From an uncultured Eggerthellaceae bacterium (GTDB lineage: Bacteria; Actinomycetota; Coriobacteriia; Coriobacteriales; Eggerthellaceae), in NCBI GenBank assembly GCA_947566075.1, contig CANOIM010000016.1, forward strand, positions 1 through 41,279: DNA of 41,279 bases. The letters are read 5' to 3'. The notes beneath the pieces were generated by a model, which saw nothing but the letters and a program-made list of their open reading frames with translations, made no database searches and was not told the DNA's origin. Below are positions 24,282 through 32,598 of the stretch, piece after piece. The stretch's first letter is position 1; each line of letters starts with the position of its first letter. Made by a program: the position numbers and the translations under genes.

Positions 24282-24310
24282 ATGATACACGAGCGAACAT
24301 TTGTTTGCAA
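24282..24310 (-). promoter_or_regulatory. uvrA promoter with LexA (SOS) operator
   Basis: On the minus strand TTGCAA (24305-24310) and TATCAT (24282-24287) are 17 bases apart. Within the -35/spacer lies 24294-24307, which reads CGAACATTTGTTTG on the plus strand and matches 13 of 14 positions of the Gram-positive SOS box CGAACRNRYGTTYG. uvrA is a classic SOS gene, so LexA repression here is very likely. Transcription would begin near 24275, about 40 bases before the ATG. Confidence 0.8.
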
Positions 24311-24337
24311 AGGCCATGCTCTGCTTTCACAGAGCCG

Positions 24338-26182
24338 TCACACCAGCGGCTTGCGCCCCTTCTGACGGGACACCAGCTGCTCCTGAAGGCCGACCAGCTT
24401 CCGGAAGAGCTCCGACTCCTCAGCGCTGCCATCGGGGGCAGCCAGCATCTGGGACTTCAGTTGAGCTGCCTCATCTTCCAGATCCCCTATCTCTAGCTCT
24501 TGCAGGACGTAGGCCAAGACATCCGCCGTGGATGCATTGGGATGGGGGCTCACGGCAGTGAGGATGGAGGCAGCCTTGGGCTCAGCCTGGGCCGCAGCCT
24601 CTACGAGGGTTGCAGGGGAGGCGTTGAGGTTCTGCATGAGCTCACCGATGACCGCCGCCGCTATGCGCTCATGCTCTGCAGCATGCCAGCGGGTCTTCAC
24701 CACTTGATCGGCGAAGCCAAGGGCCTCCAAGGGGTTCTGGGCGAAGGTGCCCAGAAGCTCCCGTTCCAGCACGCGGCGATTCTCCTCCTCTTCGGAGAGC
24801 TGAGGCTGCGGCTGGAATGCTGGGGCAGCGGAAGCCTTGGGGTCTTCGGCATCAGCGAAGACACGGGGCTTCTTCAAGCGTGCCAACTGCCCAAGGGCGT
24901 CTTCTTCCCGGACGTGCAGACGCTGGGCCAGCTGCACGGCGTAATCCTTCGCCAGGATGGAATCCTTGATGGGGGCCAACACAGAAAGCGCGTCCGGCAA
25001 TGCCCGGGCCCGGCCTTCGGCGCTGGTGAGGTCATGGTTAGCGAGCCTGCGCTCCAGGCCGAAGCGCAGAAGCGGAAGGGCTTCATCTATGAGCCTTTGC
25101 ATCTCTTCCGGGCCATGGGCCGCCAGGTATTCCGCCGGGTCTTGGCCATCCGGCAGGCAGAGGGCGAAGATCTCCGTCTGGGACTTCCCCGCCTCAGGGG
25201 TGGAGGTGTCGTCTATGAACTGGAGCGCCCGTTCGGTGGCTCGCTGGCCTGCGGCGTCCCCGTCGAAGATATAGACGATGCGCTTGCCCGCATGGCTGGA
25301 GAGCACGCGGATATGGGCCTTGGTGAGAGCAGTGCCCAAGGTGGCCACGGCATTTGTGAGACCCGCCTCATGCATGGCGATGACATCCGTATAGCCTTCG
25401 CAGACGATGGCGCAACCGGTGGAGGCCATCTTCTTCTTTGCCTTGTCAAGCCCGAAAAGCACCTGGGACTTATGGAAGATAGGGGTCTCCTGGCTGTTGA
25501 GGTACTTCGGCTCCCCATCGCCGAGGATGCGGCCGCCGAAGGCGATGCACTCCCCGGACACGTCGTGGATAGGGAACATGGCCCGTTCATAGAAGCGATC
25601 ATTGAGATGGCCGTTTCTATGAACGGACACGTTCGCCATGACCAGCTCATCGGGTTTGAACCCCAAGGAGAGCAAATGGGTGGTCATCTGAGAGCGGCCC
25701 GGTGCGTAGCCCAGCATCCAGCGTTTGGGAACGTCTCCTCCCAACCCCCGGCCGCCCAGGTAGCTGCGGGCCTTCGCTGCGCCTCCATCCGGTGAGCGCA
25801 TGAGCTGGGTGTGGAAGAACTCCTCAGCCGCCTTGCACGTATCCCGTAGCCGTTGCTTCTTGGATTGGGGAACGCCCCCACGGGCGTCCTCCTGGATGTC
25901 TATGCGCGCCCGCTCTGCCAGCTTCCGGACCGCCTCGGGGAAGGTGACCTCATCGGCCTTCATGATGAACCCGAAGATATCCCCACCCTCTCCGCAACCG
26001 AAGCAATGCCACAGCTGGGTGGCAGGGTCTATCTTGAAGGAAGGCGTCTTCTCATGATGCAGCGGGCAGCAGCACCAGAATTCACGGCCCTTCTGCTGGA
26101 CGCGGGTACGCTCACCTATGAGCTCTACCAGGTCAGAGGCTTCGCGGACCTTCTGGATATCAGCATCGGAGATGAATGCCAT
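24338..26182 (-). CDS. dnaG: DNA primase
   Basis: Synthesises RNA primers at the replication fork. The 614-residue protein from the ATG at 26182 has the CHC2 zinc finger (C39, H42, C60, C63), the N-terminal catalytic region with RYLGGRGL-like and GYAPGRSQ segments (seen as SYLGGRGL and GYAPGRS), the TOPRIM acidic motifs VCEGYTDVIAMHEAG and IFDGDAAGQRA, and a C-terminal helicase-binding region rich in Glu and Gln. The frame extends to 26233, but the shorter start gives the canonical DnaG N-terminus (MAFISDADIQKVREASDLVE). It diverges from dgt across a 99-base shared promoter region. rpoD, its usual neighbour, is not found; uvrA follows instead. Confidence 0.97.
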   Translation of the reverse strand: MAFISDADIQKVREASDLVELIGERTRVQQKGREFWCCCPLHHEKTPSFKIDPATQLWHCFGCGEGGDIFGFIMKADEVTFPEAVRKLAERARIDIQEDARGGVPQSKKQRLRDTCKAAEEFFHTQLMRSPDGGAAKARSYLGGRGLGGDVPKRWMLGYAPGRSQMTTHLLSLGFKPDELVMANVSVHRNGHLNDRFYERAMFPIHDVSGECIAFGGRILGDGEPKYLNSQETPIFHKSQVLFGLDKAKKKMASTGCAIVCEGYTDVIAMHEAGLTNAVATLGTALTKAHIRVLSSHAGKRIVYIFDGDAAGQRATERALQFIDDTSTPEAGKSQTEIFALCLPDGQDPAEYLAAHGPEEMQRLIDEALPLLRFGLERRLANHDLTSAEGRARALPDALSVLAPIKDSILAKDYAVQLAQRLHVREEDALGQLARLKKPRVFADAEDPKASAAPAFQPQPQLSEEEENRRVLERELLGTFAQNPLEALGFADQVVKTRWHAAEHERIAAAVIGELMQNLNASPATLVEAAAQAEPKAASILTAVSPHPNASTADVLAYVLQELEIGDLEDEAAQLKSQMLAAPDGSAEESELFRKLVGLQEQLVSRQKGRKPLV

Positions 26183-26238
26183 GGAAGCTGAACGCCATCC
26201 TTTCAGGATACAGAACAGATGTCCTCTGTTCATTTGAT

Positions 26239-26244
26239 ATGATA
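26239..26244. promoter_or_regulatory. Divergent dnaG/dgt promoter region
   Basis: The hexamers TATGAT (plus strand, 26238-26243) and TATCAT (minus strand, 26239-26244) overlap in an otherwise GC-rich spacer, so both divergent genes may share a -10 region. Neither has a good -35 at the proper distance. Low confidence. Confidence 0.3.
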
Positions 26245-26281
26245 GCCCAACCGTTCAAGGGAAACGCCGTGAAGGAACCAG

Positions 26282-27523
26282 ATGCACAACAAGCCTAATG
26301 CCGACATCCCCTATCTGTCCTTGGATCCGCAGATAGAAGGGCAGATCGAACAGGATATGGGATCAGGGGCCATGAGCCCCTTCGCCTTCCGAGATGAGGA
26401 CATCGTCCGCCGGGAGGACCTGCCCAATGACCGGGCCACCCTCGCCCGACCCGCCTTCGTCCGCGACGTGGAGAAGATCGTGAACGTGCCCGCCTACAAC
26501 CGTTACGCGGGTAAGACCCAGGTCTTCAGCTTCGTCAACAATGATGACATCACCCGCCGTGGGCTCCATGTCCAACTGGTGAACCGCGTGGCGAAGGGCA
26601 TCGGACGCCTGCTGCGCCTGAACACTGACCTGATCGAGGCCATCGCCTTGGGCCATGACGTAGGGCACACCCCCTTCGGCCACGCTGGGGAGCGGTTCCT
26701 CTCCCAGTGCTATCACGAACGGACGGGCAAGCATTTCAATCATAACGTCCATTCCGTCCGCGTGCTGGATGAGCTCTATCCGCGCAACATCTCGCTCCAG
26801 ACCTTGGATGGGGTGCTGGCCCACAACGGGGAATTCGCGAAGCAGCGGCTGGAACGCGGCACCATGAGCACCTTCGCTGATCTGGAGGCAGCCGTTTCCG
26901 CCTGCACAGAGGATTCCTCCCAGATCAAGCACCTCCGCCCTTCCACCCTAGAGGGCTGCGTCGTGCGCGTGAGCGATATGATCGCCTATATAGGAAAAGA
27001 CCGGGATGACGCCCTCAAGATGGGGGTGATGCAGAGCATCGATCAGTTCGATAGCTTCGTCTTGGGCAAGGATAACGGCCGCATCATCAACAACATGACC
27101 GTGGATATCGTGAACAACAGCTATGGGAAGGATGCTATAGCCATGAGCCAGGATATCTTCGATGACCTGAAGCGGGCCAAGCGCCAGAACTACGAGCGCA
27201 TCTACGAGCGGGAGGGCATGCTGGAGGATGCGTCCAATGTGCTGGAGCATATGTTCGAGCGGCTCTATGAGCGCTTGCTGCAAGACCTGGCCTCAGGGGA
27301 TGAATCCTCCCCCATCTTCGCCCATCACGTGCAGCCTTTGGCTGACACCTCCCACACCATCTCGCCTCAGTCCTACCTCAGCCAAGACCCGAATCGCATC
27401 GTGGTGGATTACATCGCCTCCATGACGGATGGCTACTTCACCAGCATCTACGAGATGCTCTTCCCCGAAGAGACCTTCGAGATAGAGAAGCGCGGCTACT
27501 TCGCGAACCTGCACCACCAATGA
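26282..27523 (+). CDS. dgt: Deoxyguanosinetriphosphate triphosphohydrolase-like HD-domain protein
   Basis: A 413-residue HD-domain phosphohydrolase of the dGTPase-like class, which removes triphosphate from deoxynucleotides and so adjusts dNTP pools. The HD metal ligands are H96 in RRGLHVQLV, H125-D126 in ALGHDVGHTPFGH, and a later aspartate in RVSDMIAYIGKD. The segments YNRYAGKTQVFSF, HNVHSVRVLDELY and LDGVLAHNGEF are typical of the family. The ATG at 26282 is preceded by GAAGGA. It diverges from dnaG and is followed after 38 bases by the small Cys-rich protein gene, then by a terminator. Placement next to dnaG links nucleotide supply to replication; the exact nucleotide preference is not predictable. 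Confidence 0.93.
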   Translation: MHNKPNADIPYLSLDPQIEGQIEQDMGSGAMSPFAFRDEDIVRREDLPNDRATLARPAFVRDVEKIVNVPAYNRYAGKTQVFSFVNNDDITRRGLHVQLVNRVAKGIGRLLRLNTDLIEAIALGHDVGHTPFGHAGERFLSQCYHERTGKHFNHNVHSVRVLDELYPRNISLQTLDGVLAHNGEFAKQRLERGTMSTFADLEAAVSACTEDSSQIKHLRPSTLEGCVVRVSDMIAYIGKDRDDALKMGVMQSIDQFDSFVLGKDNGRIINNMTVDIVNNSYGKDAIAMSQDIFDDLKRAKRQNYERIYEREGMLEDASNVLEHMFERLYERLLQDLASGDESSPIFAHHVQPLADTSHTISPQSYLSQDPNRIVVDYIASMTDGYFTSIYEMLFPEETFEIEKRGYFANLHHQ

Positions 27524-27561
27524 ACCCAAGTCAAGGAAAGGCTCATAGAAAGGGGCATACC

Positions 27562-27927
27562 ATGAACAAGAACACCTTTGACTACATCGCTGAACGCGCA
27601 GACATCCTGGCGTCTACGGACGCGAGCACTCAGATCACCAAGGATGCCGCCAACGCTTGGAAGGATGCTGTGGCTGCTGGCGGCCTGGATGCGGCTGACG
27701 CTGCCACCGAACAGCTGCTGGACACCCTAGAGGGGCGGCCCCAATCCATAGACAACGTCATCGCCTTTTGCGAAGGCCCTGCCAAGGAGATGTTCGGCGA
27801 AGAAGCTGCTGCCGAGGCTCTGGCCAAACAAAAGCAGCGCAAAGCCAATGGAGCCAAGTGGTGCGATTGCGACGCCTGCACCGCCGCCACGGAGATCCTG
27901 GCAAAGTTCGGCCGCGTAGAACTGTAA
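27562..27927 (+). CDS. Small protein with C-terminal CxCxxC motif, function unknown
   Basis: A 121-residue acidic protein that I do not recognise. From the ATG at 27562, preceded by AAAGGGG, it has a helical, Ala/Asp/Glu-rich N-terminal two thirds with a single cysteine in NVIAFCEGPAKEMFGEEAA, then a basic stretch KQKQRKANGAK and a C-terminal WCDCDACTAATEILAKFG, with three clustered cysteines. Four cysteines in total could bind a metal ion, iron-sulfur cluster or redox partner, which is inference. The open frame continues upstream to 27520 and overlaps dgt, but the ribosome site supports the shorter start. It lies 38 bases after dgt and before a strong hairpin, so it is probably the last gene of a dgt operon. 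Confidence 0.7.
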   Translation: MNKNTFDYIAERADILASTDASTQITKDAANAWKDAVAAGGLDAADAATEQLLDTLEGRPQSIDNVIAFCEGPAKEMFGEEAAAEALAKQKQRKANGAKWCDCDACTAATEILAKFGRVEL

Positions 27928-27932
27928 CCGTA

Positions 27933-27959
27933 GATGGGCATCCGCTTCTGATGCCCATC
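27933..27959. terminator. Perfect 10-bp hairpin between convergent genes
   Basis: GATGGGCATC (27933-27942), a seven-base loop and GATGCCCATC (27950-27959) form a perfect stem between the stop codons of the small Cys-rich protein gene (27927) and guaA (27974). It can act in both directions; the T tract on either side is short, so termination strength is uncertain. Confidence 0.7.
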
Positions 27960-27973
27960 CATTGCTCGTCAGC

Positions 27974-28954
27974 CTATTCCCATTCCACGGTGCCCACAGG
28001 CTTGGGCGTGAGGTCATAGCAGACGCGGCAGATGCCCGGCACCTCGTGGGTGATGCGGTTGGTCATGCGCTTCAGCAGCGCCCAATCCAGCTCAGGCACC
28101 TCAGCGGTCATGACATCCACCGTGTTGATGGCGCGGATGATGGCAGGCCACTCATAGGCACGGACGCCCTCTCGCACGCCTGTGGCACGCATGTCCGGCA
28201 CCACGGCGAAGTACTGCCAAGCGCCCACGTTCGCCGCTTCCATCTCCTCGCGCACGATGGCGTCTGCCTCACGCAACGCCTCAAGCCTATCCCGCGTGAT
28301 GGCTCCCAAGCAGCGCACCCCTAGGCCCGGTCCCGGGAAGGGCTGGCGGTCCACCATGTTCGCGGGCAGGCCCAGAGCGCGGCCCACTTCGCGCACCTCA
28401 TCCTTATAGAGCAGCTTCACGGGTTCCACCAGATCGAACTGGAGGTCCTCCGGCAGACCACCCACGTTGTGATGGGCCTTCACGCCGTCCTTGGATTCCA
28501 GGATGTCCGGGTAGATGGTGCCCTGGGCCAGGAAATCCACCTCATCCCCCACTTTGCGCGCCTCTTCCTCGAACACGCGGATGAACTCCGCGCCGATGAT
28601 CTTGCGCTTCGTCTCCGGCTCGTCAACGCCCTCCAACAGCTTGAGGAAGCGATCCGTGGCATCCACGTAGATGAGGTTGGCGTCCATCTGGTTCTCGAAG
28701 ACATCGATGACCTGCTCGGATTCGCCCTTGCGCATGAGCCCATGGTTCACATGGACGCAGATCAGGTTCTCCCCTATTGCGCGGTCTATGAGAGCGGCCA
28801 CCACCGAGCTGTCAACGCCACCCGAGAGCGCCAGGAGCACCTTGCCATCGCCCACCTGCTGGCGGATGGCTTCCACCTGCTCCTCTATGAACGCCTGGGC
28901 GAGCTCAGGGGTGTTGATGCGAGCCATGGAATCAGGACGGACGTTGGGATCCAT
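27974..28954 (-). CDS. guaA: GMP synthase, ATP-pyrophosphatase subunit without glutaminase domain
   Basis: Adenylates XMP and replaces the adenylate with ammonia to make GMP. Typical bacterial GuaA is about 515 residues with an N-terminal glutamine amidotransferase domain; this protein has only 326. It begins with a short leader and goes straight into the ATP-pyrophosphatase domain with the P-loop LALSGGVDSS (residues 41-50), the GTIYPDILES and HHNVGGLPEDL segments, then the dimerisation domain ending RVCYDLTPKPVGTVEWE. The ATG at 28954 has AAGGAGG upstream, and no amidotransferase motif occurs in the upstream frame or neighbouring DNA. It resembles the separate large subunit known from archaea. 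It needs a glutaminase encoded elsewhere or uses free ammonia. It converges on the dgt operon. Confidence 0.93.
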   Translation of the reverse strand: MDPNVRPDSMARINTPELAQAFIEEQVEAIRQQVGDGKVLLALSGGVDSSVVAALIDRAIGENLICVHVNHGLMRKGESEQVIDVFENQMDANLIYVDATDRFLKLLEGVDEPETKRKIIGAEFIRVFEEEARKVGDEVDFLAQGTIYPDILESKDGVKAHHNVGGLPEDLQFDLVEPVKLLYKDEVREVGRALGLPANMVDRQPFPGPGLGVRCLGAITRDRLEALREADAIVREEMEAANVGAWQYFAVVPDMRATGVREGVRAYEWPAIIRAINTVDVMTAEVPELDWALLKRMTNRITHEVPGICRVCYDLTPKPVGTVEWE

Positions 28955-28980
28955 TGAGGCCTCCTTCAGGGTTGAGGGAT

Positions 28981-29014
28981 GAAAGCTACCGGGCTTTCTC
29001 TGGAAGAGATTATA
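28981..29014 (-). promoter_or_regulatory. guaA promoter -10 and 5'-end hairpin
   Basis: A perfect TATAAT (29009-29014) on the minus strand places the start near 29002. Immediately after it, GAAAGC (28993-28998) and GCTTTC (28981-28986) form a perfect six-base stem at the 5' end of the mRNA, 27 bases before the ATG. The -35 is not clear. The hairpin may stabilise the transcript; no purine-riboswitch sequence pattern is visible. Confidence 0.45.
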
Positions 29015-29108
29015 GCGTCCATGGCTGATGCAGCCTCCCTTACCAGCGAACGGGATAGGGTAAGATGCGAAGGGATGACAGAGGGCAGATGAAGGAGCAT
29101 GAGCCACC

Positions 29109-30233
29109 ATGCATAGCTTTCGAAACGACTATTCCGAGGAATGCCACCCCTTGGTATCTGAGGCCCTTGCTCGATGCGCCTCAGAGCAGAACCCTGGATA
29201 CGGGGAGGATGCCCACTGTGAGCGGGCGCGAGAGCTGCTACGCGAAGCCATGACGGGTTCCCTTGAGCGCTCAGGAGCTGACGAAGGGCAGCTTGAGCGG
29301 GCTCGCAGGGCACCCATTGCGTTTGTTCCGGGCGGCACCATGGCGAATCTCTTGGTGATATCCTCCGCCCTACGGCCCTACGAATGCGTCATCGCCGCGC
29401 TGGATGGGCATATCAACGTCCATGAGACGGGGGCCATCGAAGCCACCGGTCATAAGGTGATCACCACCGCTGATGCGGACGGGGTGCTCACCGCTGAGGG
29501 TGCAGAAGCCGTCCTGGCAGAGCACTGCTATGGCCAGAACCATCACATGGTGATCCCTCGCATGCTGTACCTCTCCTTCTCAACGGAGATGGGGATGGTC
29601 CACTCCTCTGCTCAGCTGGCCGCGTTGCGCGCCTTTGCCGATGAGCACGGCCTGCTCATCTACATAGACGGGGCCAGACTGGCAGCGGGGTTGGCAAGCC
29701 CGGCCACTGATGTCACGCTGGCTGACATCCTAGGCACGGCCGATGCCTTCACCTTCGGCGCCACGAAGAACGGCGCGCTCTTCGGCGAGGCAGTCGTCTT
29801 CATGAACCCGATCCCCTTCGGCAACTTCAAGGCTGCCCAAAAGCAGCGCGGGGCCCTCATGGCGAAGGGGTTCCTCTATGGCATCCAATTCGAAGCGCTC
29901 TTCTCTTCTAGCGGATGCGAGGCAGGCATCCCTGAAGCCGAGGGGGCTGAACCGCTCTATTTCTCTCTCGGGCGCCACGCCAACGCCATGGCCGTTGCCC
30001 TCAAGGAAGCGCTGAGACGCGATGGCTTTGATCACCTGGCAGCAGACGGACAGACGAACCAGGTGTTCGTCCAGGTGGACGAGCCTACCGCCCGCCTCTT
30101 AGAGGAGCGGTTCTGCTGTGAGCCCTTCGGTGTAACGGACGAAGGTGAGCGGATCATGCGCTTCGTCTGCTCCTGGGCAACCCAACCTGAACATATCCAG
30201 GAGCTAAACAGCGCGCTCAAAGCCCTTCGCTAG
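29109..30233 (+). CDS. Low-specificity L-threonine aldolase family protein
   Basis: A PLP-dependent fold-type I enzyme of 374 residues related to threonine aldolases, which split threonine to glycine and acetaldehyde, and to beta-eliminating lyases. It starts FRNDYSEECHPLVSEAL, the family opening. The PLP lysine is in FTFGATKNGALFGE (K220), the aspartate that contacts the PLP nitrogen lies in IYIDGARLAAGL (D188), and the HINVHETGAIEATGHKV and FSTEMGMVHSS segments are typical. About 15-20 extra residues (SLERSGADEGQLERARRAP) interrupt the N-terminal part. It diverges from guaA and its stop overlaps the end of the convergent APC permease gene. Exact substrate is uncertain. Confidence 0.9.
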   Translation: MHSFRNDYSEECHPLVSEALARCASEQNPGYGEDAHCERARELLREAMTGSLERSGADEGQLERARRAPIAFVPGGTMANLLVISSALRPYECVIAALDGHINVHETGAIEATGHKVITTADADGVLTAEGAEAVLAEHCYGQNHHMVIPRMLYLSFSTEMGMVHSSAQLAALRAFADEHGLLIYIDGARLAAGLASPATDVTLADILGTADAFTFGATKNGALFGEAVVFMNPIPFGNFKAAQKQRGALMAKGFLYGIQFEALFSSSGCEAGIPEAEGAEPLYFSLGRHANAMAVALKEALRRDGFDHLAADGQTNQVFVQVDEPTARLLEERFCCEPFGVTDEGERIMRFVCSWATQPEHIQELNSALKALR

Positions 30234-31618
30234 ACCTCGTCCAGGTCCACATCCCGCTTCAGGCCGAAGTGCAATATCAAGTAGTAGATCGTACCGATGA
30301 TGACCCAGCTGATGCCCAAGGTCATGGCAAGGTTATCCAGGCTGATCCACACATAGCCGATGATGAAGAAGCCTACTATGGGCACGATCAGGTGACGGAG
30401 GATGTTCTTCGACTTCTTCCGGAACATGAAGTAATAGATGATGGTCAGGTTCAAGATCATGAAGGCGGTCAGAGCGCCGAAGTTGACGCAGCTGGATATG
30501 GCCGCGATCCCCAGGCTGTTGAAGATCACCACCAACACGATGGAGAGCACGCCCACGAAGATGGCAGCCACGTAGGGCGTCTTGTACTTGCTGTGGATCT
30601 TAGCAAGGGCCTTCGGCATGAGGCGGTCACGGCTCATGGCGTAGAGGATGCGCGCGATGGCCGTCTGGGCAGCCAAGGCGTCGAAGATGCCCCAGGCGAT
30701 GGCTGTGGCCACAGCGCAGAGCGCATAGAGGAACTTGCCACCCGCCACTGATGCCACCAGGTAGAAGGCATTGTCAGGGTCATCAGCGAACACCGCTCCA
30801 TCGGGGCTCAAGCAGCCAGCCACATAGGTTTGGGCCATGAACATGACGCCCACGAGCAGAAGAGAAATGACCATGGCGCGTGAGGGGCCCCGCTTCGCAT
30901 CCTTCGCCTCTTCGGAGAGCGTGGCGATGGCATCGAAGCCGAGGAACGAGAGCACGCCCAAGGACACAGCGCCCATGACCAGATCCATGCTAAAGGTATC
31001 GGCATTGTAGAAGGGTTGGAGCGTGAAGCCGTTGGAGAGCGGGTCGGTGGCCAGCCACCAGATGCCCATGGCCAGGAAGACCACCAACACGATGATCTCC
31101 GCCACGAGGGCGATCTTGTTCAAAAGCGCCGTGAGCTCGATACCACGGACGTTCACGAAGGTGTTGAACACCACGAACAACAGCCCCCAGACCAGCGTTG
31201 GCACCCCGGGAACGAGACCGGACATGGCTTGAGCTGCCACCACGTAGAGCAGAGTGGGCACCAGCATATAGTCAAGCAGCATGGTCCAACCGGTCACGAA
31301 GCCCACGCCCTTGCCGACACCGCGGGAAGTGTATCCGTAGACGGAACCGGATACCGGGAACTCTCGAGAGAGCGTGGCATAGGATACAGCCGTGAAGATC
31401 ATGGCCACCATGCCGATCAGGTACACGAGCGACGGCATGCCGCCAGAGCCGTTGAACACATCCCCGTAGATCCCGAACGGAGCTATGGGCACCATGAAGA
31501 TCAGTCCGTAGACGATCATGTCCGGCACAGTGAGCGCCCGTTTCAATTCCTGCTTGTATCCCATCTCTTCCAGCGCTTCGCTGGAAGATTCGATGGAATC
31601 CATCATCTCTTTAGCCAT
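30230..31618 (-). CDS. APC-superfamily amino acid/polyamine permease
   Basis: A 462-residue transporter with about twelve membrane helices of the amino acid-polyamine-organocation superfamily. It resembles the putrescine importer PuuP branch: FTAVSYATLSREFPVSGSVY, then GYTSRGVGKGVGFVTGW and LLDYMLVP in the first helices, where PuuP also has an FP-x-x-GSAY motif and GW-x-x-LLDY. The N-terminus is a roughly 30-residue acidic cytosolic leader. GGGAGG lies before the ATG. An acetamidase/formamidase gene lies upstream by 42 bases on the same strand, so a two-gene operon for uptake and use of a nitrogen compound is plausible. The true substrate cannot be read from sequence. Confidence 0.92.
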   Translation of the reverse strand: MAKEMMDSIESSSEALEEMGYKQELKRALTVPDMIVYGLIFMVPIAPFGIYGDVFNGSGGMPSLVYLIGMVAMIFTAVSYATLSREFPVSGSVYGYTSRGVGKGVGFVTGWTMLLDYMLVPTLLYVVAAQAMSGLVPGVPTLVWGLLFVVFNTFVNVRGIELTALLNKIALVAEIIVLVVFLAMGIWWLATDPLSNGFTLQPFYNADTFSMDLVMGAVSLGVLSFLGFDAIATLSEEAKDAKRGPSRAMVISLLLVGVMFMAQTYVAGCLSPDGAVFADDPDNAFYLVASVAGGKFLYALCAVATAIAWGIFDALAAQTAIARILYAMSRDRLMPKALAKIHSKYKTPYVAAIFVGVLSIVLVVIFNSLGIAAISSCVNFGALTAFMILNLTIIYYFMFRKKSKNILRHLIVPIVGFFIIGYVWISLDNLAMTLGISWVIIGTIYYLILHFGLKRDVDLDEV

Positions 31619-31660
31619 GCTCTTCCCTCCCTATGGGACGCCCTCGCGTTCCTTGGCTTG

Positions 31661-32572
31661 TTATGCTCCTATCTGGAAGCCGTAGGCATCCAGCACGTAC
31701 TTGGGAACCATGAAACGGACCGTTTCCTCTGGATCCACCATCTGGCAAACGCGCACATCTCCTACCAATGAGAACAGCATGACAAGCTCCGCCTCATCGG
31801 CCCCCGTGCGCTCGTGGACCAGATCCACCATCTGATGGACCGCGGTATCCGCTGCCTCATCCAACGTGGGCTCAGAGGCGATGATGCCTATGTGCGTGGG
31901 CGTTTCCAGGAGGGGGTTCGCAAGCGAGAGCCCTGGCAGCGCAGTCAGCTGCACGGTAGCATAGCCCGCAACCTCGGCTCCGGAGACGCTGATCTCACCG
32001 TCACCCATGACCGCGTGCATATCCCCGCACCCGAAGAGCGCGCCCGGCTGAGCCACCGGGAAGTAGAGCACCGCGCCCTCTCCTATCTCCGTGCAATCCA
32101 TGTTGCCGCCATGGGAACCGGGGGTGCCGCAGTTGACCGGATCCCCTTCGGGGGCCACGCCGATCACGCCGATCATCGGCTTCAGCGGGATGCTCAGCTT
32201 CTCATTCCAGATCAGATGGCCTCCTTCCAGACGGTTGATGGAGGTGGCCCATCCTGTGAAGCGGTCACCGCAAACACCCTCATCCTCACCAGTGCAGGAA
32301 GCGCTTTGGCTGTCCAGCTCTATCTTCTGGATGCATACCTTGAGGGCACCACCCGGCTCAGCTCCTTCTACATAGATGGGGCCGGTGGCCGGATTGATGC
32401 GATCCCAATCGATCTCATCCAGCTCATCTTCGGCCGTGCGCACCTGATTGCCGAAGCAATCCATGGTGCGGATGCGCACGGTGTCTCCCGATGCCACCTT
32501 GAGAACGGGTTCAGCATCTTTGGAGAAGGCATAGATGATGTGCTCATCCTCCAGTTCATGCAGCTTGCTCAT
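31661..32572 (-). CDS. Acetamidase/formamidase family protein
   Basis: Hydrolyses small amides such as formamide or acetamide to ammonia and the acid. The protein has 303 residues from the ATG at 32572, a typical length. Features: GDTVRIRTMDCFGNQV near the start, NPATGPIYVEGAEPGGALKV, and the Gly- and His-rich core GTPGSHGGNMDCTEIGEGAV, with GCGDMHAVMGDGEIS, a motif seen across the family with likely metal or active-site residues. The C-terminal part (LVMLFSLVGDVRVCQMVDPE) is also typical. AAGGAG lies very close to the ATG. The next gene downstream is an APC permease; ammonia released here could supply the glutamate dehydrogenase or ammonia-dependent GMP synthase, which is inference. Confidence 0.92.
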   Translation of the reverse strand: MSKLHELEDEHIIYAFSKDAEPVLKVASGDTVRIRTMDCFGNQVRTAEDELDEIDWDRINPATGPIYVEGAEPGGALKVCIQKIELDSQSASCTGEDEGVCGDRFTGWATSINRLEGGHLIWNEKLSIPLKPMIGVIGVAPEGDPVNCGTPGSHGGNMDCTEIGEGAVLYFPVAQPGALFGCGDMHAVMGDGEISVSGAEVAGYATVQLTALPGLSLANPLLETPTHIGIIASEPTLDEAADTAVHQMVDLVHERTGADEAELVMLFSLVGDVRVCQMVDPEETVRFMVPKYVLDAYGFQIGA

Positions 32573-32598
32573 GGCTCCTTCTTTCTTTTGGGGCTGCT

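Noticed and set aside
27520..27561. Upstream start for the small Cys-rich protein
   Set aside because: It overlaps the dgt stop and lacks the AAAGGGG site that precedes the ATG at 27562.
28955..29108. Purine riboswitch before guaA
   Set aside because: Only a short hairpin is present; the conserved core sequences of the purine aptamer are not visible and the leader is under 50 bases.
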